Assembly (NCBI RefSeq): GCF_000027145.1
Contig: NC_013891.1
Span: 1,612,001 to 1,676,000, forward strand
Source: Listeria seeligeri serovar 1/2b str. SLCC3954
GTDB lineage: Bacteria > Bacillota > Bacilli > Lactobacillales > Listeriaceae
Length of the DNA: 64,000 bases
Reading direction: 5' to 3'
Each line of letters starts with the position of its first letter. Position 1 is the stretch's first letter. Of this stretch, positions 51,053 through 60,047 are shown one piece after another. The notes beneath the pieces are model-generated. The model did no database searches, was not told the DNA's origin, and saw nothing but the letters and a program-made list of their open reading frames with translations. The translations under genes and the position numbers were made by a program.

Positions 51053-51064
51053 TCTCTGGATAAG
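51053..51064 (+). repeat. attR core, CTCTGGATAAGA
   Basis: Identical to attL 24185-24196. The following host base makes the minus strand read CTCTTATCCAGAG, the perfect P1 partner of GATGAGAG in the metK riboswitch. Confidence 0.88.
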
Positions 51065-51085
51065 AGATAAATTTTAATTCTAAGT

Positions 51086-51114
51086 TAGAATAACATAAAG
51101 TACGGCTAGATGCA
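51086..51114 (-). promoter_or_regulatory. Stranded native metK promoter
   Basis: TTGCAT (51109-51114), 17-bp spacer, TATTCT (51086-51091) on the minus strand, start near 51079, about ten bases before the P1 5' strand. In an unlysogenised chromosome it would drive metK; here it fires into the phage. Confidence 0.75.
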
Positions 51115-51175
51115 ATAATTATTCTATTTTAAAATGGGGATTTTCCAAGCCCACTCAGTCAAAATCATTTTTTTC

Positions 51176-51204
51176 TTATCATTATTTCCAACCTGTGTTA
51201 TGAT
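51176..51204 (+). promoter_or_regulatory. Promoter of the small membrane protein gene
   Basis: TTATCA, 17-bp spacer, TATGAT on the plus strand, about 45 bases before the ATG. Confidence 0.5.
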
Positions 51205-51250
51205 ATATGGATAAAAAGATATTTTCATTTATCTAAAGGAGATTGTAACT

Positions 51251-51550
51251 ATGAGCTTAATTCCGTTATCCTTGATTATTTTTCTCGGCTTTTTAGCGGC
51301 TGTTTGTTTATTTGATTTTGTTTTTCGCTGGTATTGGTTTAAATATTTCCTAGCAACAATGGGATTAATTGCAAGCGGCGTTGTTTTTTTCATCAGCTTT
51401 TATGGTGGAGGAATGGCCCAAACTGAAATAGCGATTGCGATTTTCATTGGAGCTTTTGGCGAATATATCGTTTCCCTTATTATTAGCCTCATTCGATTTA
51501 TTGCAAGAAAATCAAATAAAACTAAACAAAAAAAAGTTAAAACTGCATAA
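51251..51550 (+). CDS. Small host membrane protein
   Basis: 99 aa with three hydrophobic segments (about 4-22, 27-52, 60-85) and a basic tail KSNKTKQKKVKTA. AAAGGAG site upstream. Function unknown. In the unlysogenised chromosome it would be divergent from metK. Confidence 0.8.
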   Translation: MSLIPLSLIIFLGFLAAVCLFDFVFRWYWFKYFLATMGLIASGVVFFISFYGGGMAQTEIAIAIFIGAFGEYIVSLIISLIRFIARKSNKTKQKKVKTA

Positions 51551-51597
51551 AAAACGAGCTACGGTAAAAGAAATCTTTTACCGTAGCTCGTTTTTTT
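51551..51597. terminator. Bidirectional terminator
   Basis: Arms AACGAGCTACGGTAAAAG and its complement around a short loop, with A/T runs on both sides; serves the converging membrane and LapB-like genes. Confidence 0.93.
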
Positions 51598-54500
51598 ATT
51601 TGCGTCTAATGAAAACTACCGCTGTTCCTACAAGTAATAAGCCAATTATTGCTGGTAGACTTGAATTAGTATCCCCTAATCCCGGAATGCCTACCTTATC
51701 TTGACCTTTAGTTGTCTTCGTTTGGTTTGTTGGGTTCTCTGTAATATTTGTTCCGTTGTTGTTTCCACCATTATTACCGCTACTTCCACTACCGCCATTA
51801 CTTGGATTATTGCCACCATTATCTGGCGGAGTTGGTGTTGGTGGTACTACTTTTTTCTCAACTGTGACAGTAACTTCAAATGGCGCTGCTTTATTTCCAT
51901 CAGCGTCTACTGCATTTAAACTCACTTTATAGGTACCTGGTGTATTAAGCACACTCGGATCAAAGTTGGTTGTTATTTTTGAACCATCATCTGTAGTTGC
52001 GTGAATATCTTTTAAAAATTGGGTTACGGTTTTAGAAGTTCCTGCTGGATAGCTGATTTTGTTATCCGCTTTTATCACCGGCGCTTTAGTATCTTTTACA
52101 TGAATTGTTATTTCGACTGGTGTTGCTTGATTACCTGTGCTATCAACAGAATAAAGATGAACTTTATAATCCCCGGTTGTGTTTACAATAGCTGGATTGT
52201 AATCGGATGTTATTTTCGATCCATCATCGGTGTTAGCACCAAGTTTAGCAAACAATTCTTGTTCCGTCATCGCTTTGCCACGCTCCGTCGTAATTTCTTG
52301 TGAGGTGGTTTCAATTACCGGTGCAATCGTATCCTGCACAAGAACATTAATTAAAAGTGGTAACGCTTTGTTGTTACTTTGGTCCTTCGAATTCAAAATC
52401 ACTTCATAGTTCCCAGTCTTCGTTAAATCAATTTTGGAGAAGTCCGATGTGATTGGGCTTCCGTCACTAGTTGCTGCACTTATATCTGTAAAGAAGGCTT
52501 GTTCGGACTTACTAATCCCCCGCTCATAGGTCATTGTTTGATCTGCTGTAATAATCGGTGGAATTGTATCTTCTACAATTAGTGTCACTTTGACTGGTGT
52601 TGCTTTATTTCCACTTGCATCTTCTGCATTTAACGTAATCGTGTAAGTTCCCACAGTATTAAGGTAGCTACTATCAAAATCACTCGTAATAGTAGAACCA
52701 TCATTCGTTGTTGCTTCCACATCTTCAAGGAAATCAGCTTCATTTTTATTGATGGTTCGTTCATAGGTGATGGTGTTAAGTGCATTAATTATTGGGCCTT
52801 CTGTGTCAACTACCGTAATGGTTACAGTAACTGGATCCGCCGTATTATTGCTTTCATCTTCTGCGTTTAAAGTAACCTGATACGTTCCTTCTTGTTGAAG
52901 AGATGCTGGATCAAAATCACTTGTAACCGGTGAACCATCATTTGTCGTCGCATGGATATCTGTTAAAAACTCATTTGCTGTTTTTGTTGTTCCTTTAGCA
53001 TAAGTAATTGTTGTATCTGCTGTTATTACTGGTTTTTCTGTATCAGCAACGGTTACTGTAATGGTTACAGGATCCGCTTTATTTCCACTTGGATCTTCGG
53101 AATTTAAGGTTACAGTATAAGTTCCAGCTTTATCCAAATTCACTTTGCTAGCAAAATCACTTGTAACTGGCGTACCATCATTTGTCTTAATATCTAAATC
53201 ACGGAAGAATCCAGTTTCTACTTTATTTTCACCGCGTTCATACGTGATACTAGTGGCACTTGATGTAATGACAGGTTTCGTTGTATCCTCCACCACAACA
53301 GTTACTTTCACAGGCAATGCATAGTTTCCATTTTCATCCACTGAGCTTAATGTTACTTGATAAGTTCCTACTTGCATCAAACTATTCGGATTAAAATTGG
53401 ATGTAACGACTGACCCATCATTTGTCGCTGCATTTACATCCGTTAAGAAAGCACTTCCGGTTTTTGTCGTTCCTTTTTCGTACGTGATAGTGGAATTTGC
53501 TGTAATGACTGGAGGCGTTGTATCACGAACAGTTACGGTTACTTTTACTGGGTCAGAAGTGTTTCCGCCTATGTCTGTTGAAGTAAGTGTGACAATATAG
53601 TTTCCTGGTGTATCTAAATCAACTTCTGTATCAAAATTTGATGTAATTGTTGAGCCATCGTTTGTAGTAGCATGTACATCTGTTAAAAAATCAGCCGGTG
53701 TTTTGGTAATTCCTTTTTCATAAATTATCGCTGAATCTGCAGTAATTATTGGTGCAACAATATCTTTCACTGTGACCTCAACTGTTTTCGGAGTTGCATT
53801 ATTCCCACTAATATCACTTGCATTCAGTGTGACAGTATAAACTCCTGGTGTTTCAAATTTCACTTTATCAACAAAATCACTCGTAATATCTGCTGGTTCA
53901 TCAGTTCCAGCATGTATATCCGCTAAAAATTGAGCTTCTGTACGCACATTGTCTTGATTGTAAGAAATAGATGCATCAGCTGTTAAAACTGGTGCCACGG
54001 TATCCTCCACATTCACAATAACTGTAATTGGATTCGATTTATTTCCTGCTGCATCGGTTGAAATAATGGAAACTGTATAAGCACCAGGTGAGTCCATTTG
54101 AACTATCGAATTAAAATTGGTTGTAAGAGTTGCCCCTGCTTCACTGCTTACACCAATATCATTTAAAAATTGCTCAGAGGTTTTGGTAGTATTTACTTCA
54201 TAGGTAATCTCATCATCTGCTGTGACAATAGGTGCTTGACGGTCAACTGTAAAATCTTTTTCAAATGCTTCTGATGTATGTCCGATTCTGTCAGCTGCAT
54301 TCACTGATAATGTATAATTCCCATCATTTAAAGTAGCTAAATCAATTGCAACAGGTGTTTGAACCCGAATTGTTTCACCACTTTCCTCCACACCATTTTG
54401 AATAATGATGCCATTTGAATCTTTTATTGACCAATTGATTTTATAGATTCCAGCCCCATTAATATCATCTTCCGCAGTAACGAGTGCTGTCGTTGGATTG

Positions 54501-56764
54501 TACGTATCCATATCAACAGATACTACTTGCGGATCGCCAACATCAACTACAGCAACTTGAACTTGAATATCTTTTGCTACAAAACCACTTGCTGGGTCAA
54601 GGGAAGCTGTTACATAATAGACACCTGGTGCATTCCAATCAATCGGATTTTCTGGATCTTCTGTTAGTGTCACATAACTTGGATCAATCGGAGTTTTCCC
54701 TACTGTTCCGGCATAAATATGGAAGTGTCCTTCATTCCGTACATCTGCTAAAGAGGTGTATTTCCCAGCTGCCAGCGCAACACTTGTCACATCAATAAAG
54801 GCCGTTTCGGTATCTGTAGAAACATCTAAAACAACATCGGTTTGAAGAACAGCTTCTTTAGTTCCTTCCGTCCGATTAATCGTCGCTTGCACTGTTATTT
54901 GGTCACCATCTACAGCTGTAACTACATATGTGATCGTATTCGTGCTATCTAACCCACTAAATGCGTGGACATTCGCTGATGGAATAGTATCCCCAACTTG
55001 AAAAGCTCCATGACTATCCGCATAACTTTTTTCTAACTTAGGTTCTTTTATCGGATGGACTAATTGTACATTTCTCGTCCCAGTAGTTTTATTTCCACTA
55101 CCTGGTAAATATTCAATTTGATAAAGTTGTTGCTGGACTCCAACAGTGTATAAATCAAAGGCGTTTTTTGTAATTAAATCTGTTACCTCTGTAGAATCAA
55201 TCCCCGAATAGGCTTTTACTCCCTCTAGTTCATCAAAATCAGCAACTCGCTCTCCTTTATAAAGTGCTAAGATTGGGTTTCCTGTATCAAGAACAGGAGC
55301 CGGTTGTAAATTAAACTCAGCGAAAATCATTCCCCCACTTGGATTAACATCGTAGGTTTCCGGATATTCTACATTTTGAATATAACCATCATTATTTATA
55401 CCTTCATAACTAAAGAACCCATCAACCTTGTTTCCAACTCCATTTATTATCGTATTTAATGAATTATTCTGATTGGTTCTTAAAATCTGGCTATCTGTTA
55501 CATTTAGGTCATTTCCTAAAACGAGGTAGTAGCCATTATCTTGACTCAATGGTTCACTTCCAAACACGCTTTCTTCACCGCGGGTACTACCACCAAGAAG
55601 CAAACCTTTACCATTACTGTATTTAACACTATTTAATGTTGTTGAAGAAGTCATTGGCATTTTTTTCGTTGCTACTACTTGTTCTGTCTCCACATTAACT
55701 AGTGCAATATACCATGTGGATTCAGTTGCCATAACAACAAACACATTATTGTCGCCTCTGTCTTCCATAAAAATATACGGGTAAGAATTACTACTTACTT
55801 CTGGAACTGAATTAAATAAAGTTATTTCATGGTAGTTATTTGGAGATTCTCGAATAGACATTCTCAGTTGATTCCCACCACTTACATTGGCGTTATAAAC
55901 CATCAACCCTTTATTATCTAAATTAAATACTTCAGTACGCTGATATTTAGCCCAAAATGATGAATTCAAAGGGTTGTATTCATATCTAGAAATATTTAAG
56001 GAAGACGGATCAACGCTATAACGAATAAACTGTTTTCCTGGTGGTGCATATCTAGCTGAAGCTGACATCGTCAAAGTATTGTCGTCTTCTAATTGAATAT
56101 CCATAAAATAGGCATAAGTTAAATTATACGACGATGGAACATTATAATTAACATATGATTTATGCGCTACTTGAAAGTTCCCATTTTCATCAATAGACTT
56201 TACAATCAGTGTACTACCACCAGAATCCCCATAATAATTAACAACTTCCCCACCAATATAAAAAGTGGATTTGTCTGCTTTCGCTGTAATTGATTTATAG
56301 GAGCTTATCCATTTAGAACTAGCACCGTAGCTTGTACTATAATTACCGTCTTCGTAATTGACAACCCTTGCCCACTCTACTTTTTTGGTCGTTCTGTCAA
56401 CTCGCATAATAACCCCTTGATCACGATTTGGGATATTATTCAACTGTCCATTTTCGTTTAAAATTGGTGTTCCTTGTATGTATTGCCCTCGCACAGTTCC
56501 AATCAAAATGATGTCTCCATCAGAGGTAAGTTCAAAATCTTCATCAATCGTTAGTTTTCCATTATTGGGATCACTAATAGACATGTCAATTTCAAAATTT
56601 GGCAATACTTTCCCTTCTGCTGATTGAAACCGATTGTCTGAAATCTCTGGTGAAATATCATCAGGGGAAATATCCCCAACTGATTTGGCCTCCGCCTTCA
56701 GTCCAACAAAGCTAATTAAAGAAACTAAAAGGATTGCTATAAATGTAAAGATCTTTTTCTTCAT
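51596..56764 (-). CDS. lapB: LapB-like giant surface adhesin with Ig-like repeats
   Basis: 1722 aa from the ATG at 56764 (GGGAGAG upstream; the frame opens at 56791). Signal peptide to about residue 30, a large N-terminal domain (about 30-520), intermediate beta domains, then ten Ig-like repeats of about 79 residues (about 841-1635) each starting like DTxxPVITADxxITYExG, a Pro/Asn/Gly-rich wall spacer, a membrane helix and RRK tail. Position matches Listeria adhesin LapB. The expected LPxTG is here IPGLG, so wall anchoring is uncertain. Confidence 0.82.
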   Translation of the reverse strand: MKKKIFTFIAILLVSLISFVGLKAEAKSVGDISPDDISPEISDNRFQSAEGKVLPNFEIDMSISDPNNGKLTIDEDFELTSDGDIILIGTVRGQYIQGTPILNENGQLNNIPNRDQGVIMRVDRTTKKVEWARVVNYEDGNYSTSYGASSKWISSYKSITAKADKSTFYIGGEVVNYYGDSGGSTLIVKSIDENGNFQVAHKSYVNYNVPSSYNLTYAYFMDIQLEDDNTLTMSASARYAPPGKQFIRYSVDPSSLNISRYEYNPLNSSFWAKYQRTEVFNLDNKGLMVYNANVSGGNQLRMSIRESPNNYHEITLFNSVPEVSSNSYPYIFMEDRGDNNVFVVMATESTWYIALVNVETEQVVATKKMPMTSSTTLNSVKYSNGKGLLLGGSTRGEESVFGSEPLSQDNGYYLVLGNDLNVTDSQILRTNQNNSLNTIINGVGNKVDGFFSYEGINNDGYIQNVEYPETYDVNPSGGMIFAEFNLQPAPVLDTGNPILALYKGERVADFDELEGVKAYSGIDSTEVTDLITKNAFDLYTVGVQQQLYQIEYLPGSGNKTTGTRNVQLVHPIKEPKLEKSYADSHGAFQVGDTIPSANVHAFSGLDSTNTITYVVTAVDGDQITVQATINRTEGTKEAVLQTDVVLDVSTDTETAFIDVTSVALAAGKYTSLADVRNEGHFHIYAGTVGKTPIDPSYVTLTEDPENPIDWNAPGVYYVTASLDPASGFVAKDIQVQVAVVDVGDPQVVSVDMDTYNPTTALVTAEDDINGAGIYKINWSIKDSNGIIIQNGVEESGETIRVQTPVAIDLATLNDGNYTLSVNAADRIGHTSEAFEKDFTVDRQAPIVTADDEITYEVNTTKTSEQFLNDIGVSSEAGATLTTNFNSIVQMDSPGAYTVSIISTDAAGNKSNPITVIVNVEDTVAPVLTADASISYNQDNVRTEAQFLADIHAGTDEPADITSDFVDKVKFETPGVYTVTLNASDISGNNATPKTVEVTVKDIVAPIITADSAIIYEKGITKTPADFLTDVHATTNDGSTITSNFDTEVDLDTPGNYIVTLTSTDIGGNTSDPVKVTVTVRDTTPPVITANSTITYEKGTTKTGSAFLTDVNAATNDGSVVTSNFNPNSLMQVGTYQVTLSSVDENGNYALPVKVTVVVEDTTKPVITSSATSITYERGENKVETGFFRDLDIKTNDGTPVTSDFASKVNLDKAGTYTVTLNSEDPSGNKADPVTITVTVADTEKPVITADTTITYAKGTTKTANEFLTDIHATTNDGSPVTSDFDPASLQQEGTYQVTLNAEDESNNTADPVTVTITVVDTEGPIINALNTITYERTINKNEADFLEDVEATTNDGSTITSDFDSSYLNTVGTYTITLNAEDASGNKATPVKVTLIVEDTIPPIITADQTMTYERGISKSEQAFFTDISAATSDGSPITSDFSKIDLTKTGNYEVILNSKDQSNNKALPLLINVLVQDTIAPVIETTSQEITTERGKAMTEQELFAKLGANTDDGSKITSDYNPAIVNTTGDYKVHLYSVDSTGNQATPVEITIHVKDTKAPVIKADNKISYPAGTSKTVTQFLKDIHATTDDGSKITTNFDPSVLNTPGTYKVSLNAVDADGNKAAPFEVTVTVEKKVVPPTPTPPDNGGNNPSNGGSGSSGNNGGNNNGTNITENPTNQTKTTKGQDKVGIPGLGDTNSSLPAIIGLLLVGTAVVFIRRK

Positions 56765-56859
56765 TGCTTTTCTCTCCCTTTTTCGAGACATAATGTTAGT
56801 TGTTTTTCAGACTATAATTCTACAGTCATTTCCCTTTATCCTTCACATGTAAACTATTA

Positions 56860-57768
56860 TTAGAATAAGTTGACAGCATTTCTAATAATATTAGCAGAAG
56901 ACTCAAAACTTACTTGCTCTTCATTAGTAAGTGGTGGTTCTAAAATACTAGTAATACCCTTTCTACCAATGACTGCTGGCTGTCCAATATAAATTCTCAT
57001 TTTTTCTGAAAATACTGCTAGTGGGAATACTTGTTTTGCATCGGATAATACAGCATCAATGATTTGAGCTGTGGCTGTTGCAATGCCAAAACTAGTCCAA
57101 CCTTTACCAGTTAAAATATTCCAACCTGCACCACGAACTGCATCTTTTAATGCTGGCAAATCAAGTGGCTTGTCTGTTTTATAATCCGTAATTGCCATTC
57201 CACCAATTTTTACAGTGGACCATGCGACAAACTGCGATTCTCCGTGTTCCCCTAAAACATAACCATCGACACTTTTGGGATGAATATGTAGTGATTCACC
57301 AACAACCCTGCGCATTCTAGCTGTATCAAGAGAAGTTCCCGTACCAAAAACGCGCGAATGATTAAAACCAGAAATTTTTTGAATAAGTGTGGTAATGACA
57401 TCACAAGGATTGGTAATATTAATAAATACTCCATCAAAACCGGTAGCTAAAATTTTAGGAACTATCTCAGTCACGGCTTTACTCGTTTCGATTAATTCTT
57501 CCATGCGGTCTTCTCGAAGCAAAGTTTCAGGCCCAATTGCCATAACTATAATATCAGCATCACTTAATGCACTAAAATCATTAGGAATAATTTCTGTATA
57601 CGAGTGTGTCATTGAACTCATATCACGAAGTTCAAGCGCCTCACTCAATGCTTTTGTTTCTTTTTTATCAATTAAAATTATTTTCTCACAAATCCCCTGA
57701 GTAACAAGGGAAAAAGCCAAATCGCTCCCAACATGACCTGTACCAATGATACCAACTTTGCGTTTCAA
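56860..57768 (-). CDS. L-lactate/2-hydroxyacid dehydrogenase family protein
   Basis: 302 aa. Rossmann motif GIIGTGHVGSDLA, NAD-binding IDKKE, catalytic His in VLGEHGESQFVAW, and ITNPCDVIT. The specificity loop reads GPETLLREDRMEEL instead of the NQKPGETRLDL type of true lactate dehydrogenase, so it is closer to L-2-hydroxyisocaproate dehydrogenases. Substrate not certain. Stands alone between the adhesin and a DUF2584 gene. Confidence 0.85.
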   Translation of the reverse strand: MKRKVGIIGTGHVGSDLAFSLVTQGICEKIILIDKKETKALSEALELRDMSSMTHSYTEIIPNDFSALSDADIIVMAIGPETLLREDRMEELIETSKAVTEIVPKILATGFDGVFINITNPCDVITTLIQKISGFNHSRVFGTGTSLDTARMRRVVGESLHIHPKSVDGYVLGEHGESQFVAWSTVKIGGMAITDYKTDKPLDLPALKDAVRGAGWNILTGKGWTSFGIATATAQIIDAVLSDAKQVFPLAVFSEKMRIYIGQPAVIGRKGITSILEPPLTNEEQVSFESSANIIRNAVNLF

Positions 57769-57784
57769 AAAAACCCCTCCACAA

Positions 57785-58027
57785 TTAGTTACTTGAATTT
57801 AAGGCAATTAATTCATATTTAATTATCGTTTTATTATTTTCCCATACTAATTTACGAGGAATCGCTTCTCCAAGAGTTTCGCCCTCTTTTGTTTTACGAA
57901 CAAGAATAGGGACATCAATCGGATAAATTCGATATCCTAATTTTTCTAATTCAAAAAAATTATCAGAAATCCGTTTTTCCTTTCCCTTTGTTACAATCAT
58001 TGTATTTACTTCTAGTGGCATACCCAA
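57785..58027 (-). CDS. DUF2584-family protein
   Basis: 80 aa, beginning MGMPLEVNTMIVTKGKEKRI and containing GYRIYPIDVPI. It matches the small uncharacterised DUF2584 proteins of Bacillales. No known function. The dehydrogenase gene follows 16 bases later. Confidence 0.78.
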   Translation of the reverse strand: MGMPLEVNTMIVTKGKEKRISDNFFELEKLGYRIYPIDVPILVRKTKEGETLGEAIPRKLVWENNKTIIKYELIALNSSN

Positions 58028-58078
58028 TTTTTCTCACCTCCAACTCCCTTTATCATAGCAGATTACACCCCTAATTGA

Positions 58079-58552
58079 CTAGTTTTTATTGCTTAAGATG
58101 CGCTCTGCTCTTTGTACAATTTGTACCATCCCTTCATCACGCATAAAGAAACTAAATGCTGGCTGTTGAATAAACCGACTCAGTTCGCCTCGCAGAATTA
58201 CCGGGCCGCTAGTTTCTAAATAATCTGCTTGAATTTCGAGTTTTCTTACTTTCGTTGCATATACTCTCTTTGAGAAAGTACGCTCACTCGATACCACAAG
58301 ATAATCAGCCACAAAAAGAAGCTCTTCTGCCGTTGCCCCAGTCTCTTCCATTAGTTCTCGTTTTGCGGCTTCACTATTTGTTTCGCCTTTTTCCCCTTTA
58401 CCGCCCGGAAATTCCAAACCACGTATTTTATGTTCTGTAAAAAGCCAGCCTTCAGGTAAACGAGGAATAATCAACACATCATCTGCTTCATCGTTTTGCT
58501 TCTCAAAATAAATCGTTACATCATTTTGGAGTGTGTCTTTATAGGTAAACAA
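58079..58552 (-). CDS. ytkD: NUDIX hydrolase, YtkD type
   Basis: 157 aa. The Nudix box spans GKGEKGETNSEAAKRELMEE and the following TGA residues. The frame is open to 58747, but the TTG at 58552 follows AAGGAAGTGAG and gives the start FTYKDTLQNDV, which lines up with Bacillus YtkD (start YEFKDYYQN as I recall it); upstream ATGs lack ribosome sites. YtkD-type enzymes hydrolyse nucleoside triphosphates including oxidised ones. Divergent from yidD. Confidence 0.85.
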   Translation of the reverse strand: MFTYKDTLQNDVTIYFEKQNDEADDVLIIPRLPEGWLFTEHKIRGLEFPGGKGEKGETNSEAAKRELMEETGATAEELLFVADYLVVSSERTFSKRVYATKVRKLEIQADYLETSGPVILRGELSRFIQQPAFSFFMRDEGMVQIVQRAERILSNKN

Positions 58553-58624
58553 AATCTCACTTCCTTTTCTTTTTTCAAAAATATGGTAAGCTGTAGATAA
58601 CATGAATTTCGAGGATGAATAATA

Positions 58625-58900
58625 ATGAAAAAAATACTTATCGGAGGAATCCGACTTTATCAAAAATATATTTCGCGTTTCACTCCGGCTACATGTCGCT
58701 TTTATCCGACTTGTTCGGCATATGGCATTGAAGCTATTCAAACGCACGGCGCACTTAAAGGTAGCTATTTAGCCATTAAGCGGATTTCTAAGTGCCACCC
58801 TTTCCACAAAGGCGGACTTGATTTTGTTCCACCAAAAGAAGACAAAGAAGATGGTAAAAATAAATCCAAACACACTTGTAACGCCCATGATCACCATTAA
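58625..58900 (+). CDS. yidD: Membrane protein insertion efficiency factor YidD
   Basis: 91 aa. The family core [20 protein letters not shown] with three conserved Cys, then [24 protein letters not shown] His/Cys-rich tail (TCNAHDHH) is added. It assists YidC-dependent insertion. Alone here rather than in the rnpA-yidC locus. Confidence 0.94.
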   Translation: MKKILIGGIRLYQKYISRFTPATCRFYPTCSAYGIEAIQTHGALKGSYLAIKRISKCHPFHKGGLDFVPPKEDKEDGKNKSKHTCNAHDHH

Positions 58901-58905
58901 TAATA

Positions 58906-58938
58906 GCACGAATCGCTTCATTGCGGTTCGTTTTTTCT
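58906..58938 (+). terminator. Terminator after yidD
   Basis: ACGAATCGC and GCGGTTCGT arms (one wobble) followed by T-run on the plus strand. Confidence 0.75.
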
Positions 58939-58980
58939 TGCTTTTTTAGCGATAATAAGGTAATATCAACTTTGGCTTAT

Positions 58981-59001
58981 AAATCGTAATTACTACGATT
59001 G
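58981..59001 (+). promoter_or_regulatory. Zur box
   Basis: AAATCGTAAT-T-ACTACGATTG is nearly the Bacillus/Listeria Zur consensus of two nine-base arms around one base. It is 48 bases upstream of a zinc-binding lipoprotein gene, so zinc should repress it. Confidence 0.8.
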
Positions 59002-59048
59002 GCATAGTATTTAAACAAGAACAATTTCGATTTAAAGGAGTGAATTGA

Positions 59049-60002
59049 TTGAAAAAACGCTATCTTATTACGCTGACTGCCCTTTTATCTATTTTACTAA
59101 TACTTACTGGTTGCTCATCTGAGAAAGACGCAACTACAAGTAATAACGACAAATTAACCATTTACACGACGGTTTATCCACTACAATACTTAACGGAACA
59201 AATTGGTGGAAAATATGTAGATGTAAACAGCATTTATCCCCCTGGCTCGGACGCTCACAGCTTTGAACCAACTCAAAAAGACATGATGAAAATTGCCGAC
59301 AGCGATCTATTTTTCTATATCGGCCTTGGAATGGAAGGTTTTGTCGATAAAGCCGAAAAAACACTAGCAAATGAAAATGTTACTTTTGTTCCTACTGCTG
59401 AAAAACTTGACTTACCTACTGACCCTGATGCGGCTGAAGAACACGACCATGAAAGCGAAGAAGAACATGAGCACGGCGACATCAATCCACATGTTTGGTT
59501 AAATCCAGTATACATGGAGCAAATGGCAACTATCGTAAAAGATAAATTAATTAAAGAAATGCCCGATCAAAAAGAAACATTCGAAAAAAATTATCAGACC
59601 GTTGAAAAAAACTTAAAAAAACTCGATCAAGACTTTAAAACTGTTACGAGTGAAGCAAAACAAAAAGATTTTGTAACTGCTCATGCGGCTTATAGTTACT
59701 GGGAAACTGAATACAAACTTCATCAAATCCCGATTGCAGGTGTCTCAACAAGTGATGAACCTTCCCAAAAGAAATTAAAAGCTATTGTAGAAAAAATTGA
59801 TGCCGAACATATCCCTTACATTATGTTAGAGCAAAATACCAATTCTAAAATAGCAGATGTAATTCAACAAGAAACAAATACCAAAACACTAACACTGCAT
59901 AATTTAGAAACACTAACACAAAAAGATATTGATCAAAAACGAGATTACCTATCTATTATGGAGGACAATTTAGCCGCCTTAAAAGAAGGACTTAATTATT
60001 AA
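59049..60002 (+). CDS. Zinc ABC transporter substrate-binding lipoprotein
   Basis: 317 aa, ZnuA/TroA cluster. Lipobox LTGC at about residue 21; the metal-site pieces are YPLQYL near the first lobe, the acidic His-rich loop EEHDHESEEEHEHGDIN before PHVWLNP, AHAAYSYW and the C-terminal lobe. The His loop is typical of Zn rather than Mn proteins. Starts at TTG eight bases after AAAGGAG. No permease or ATPase is adjacent, so it must work with a transporter encoded elsewhere. Confidence 0.92.
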   Translation: MKKRYLITLTALLSILLILTGCSSEKDATTSNNDKLTIYTTVYPLQYLTEQIGGKYVDVNSIYPPGSDAHSFEPTQKDMMKIADSDLFFYIGLGMEGFVDKAEKTLANENVTFVPTAEKLDLPTDPDAAEEHDHESEEEHEHGDINPHVWLNPVYMEQMATIVKDKLIKEMPDQKETFEKNYQTVEKNLKKLDQDFKTVTSEAKQKDFVTAHAAYSYWETEYKLHQIPIAGVSTSDEPSQKKLKAIVEKIDAEHIPYIMLEQNTNSKIADVIQQETNTKTLTLHNLETLTQKDIDQKRDYLSIMEDNLAALKEGLNY

Positions 60003-60047
60003 AAAAAATGGAAATGCTCAGGTTTAGTGGGCATTTCCATTTTTTAG
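60003..60047. terminator. Bidirectional terminator
   Basis: AAAATGGAAATGC and GCATTTCCATTTT arms separate the zinc lipoprotein gene and menE, which converge. Confidence 0.88.

Larger units (their letters stand above)
24185..51064. mobile_element. Prophage, siphovirus type, about 26.9 kb
   Basis: Bounded by the 12-bp repeats. All modules are present in normal siphovirus order: integrase and CI/Cro (49035-51024), early and replication genes (42098-49008), terminase to capsid (36052-41769), tail (27215-36047), lysis (25226-26739) and an accessory operon (24647-25189). Genes look intact. It is short for a Listeria siphovirus (those I know are about 37-42 kb), mainly because the early region lacks recognisable recombination, SSB and methylase genes. 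Confidence 0.93.

Noticed and set aside
52000..54260. CRISPR-like or direct-repeat array in the adhesin region
   Set aside because: Period is about 237 bp and in frame; it encodes Ig-like protein repeats.
58553..58747. Longer N-terminus for the NUDIX protein
   Set aside because: The upstream ATGs lack ribosome sites and the extra residues would read through the divergent yidD start; the TTG at 58552 fits family length.
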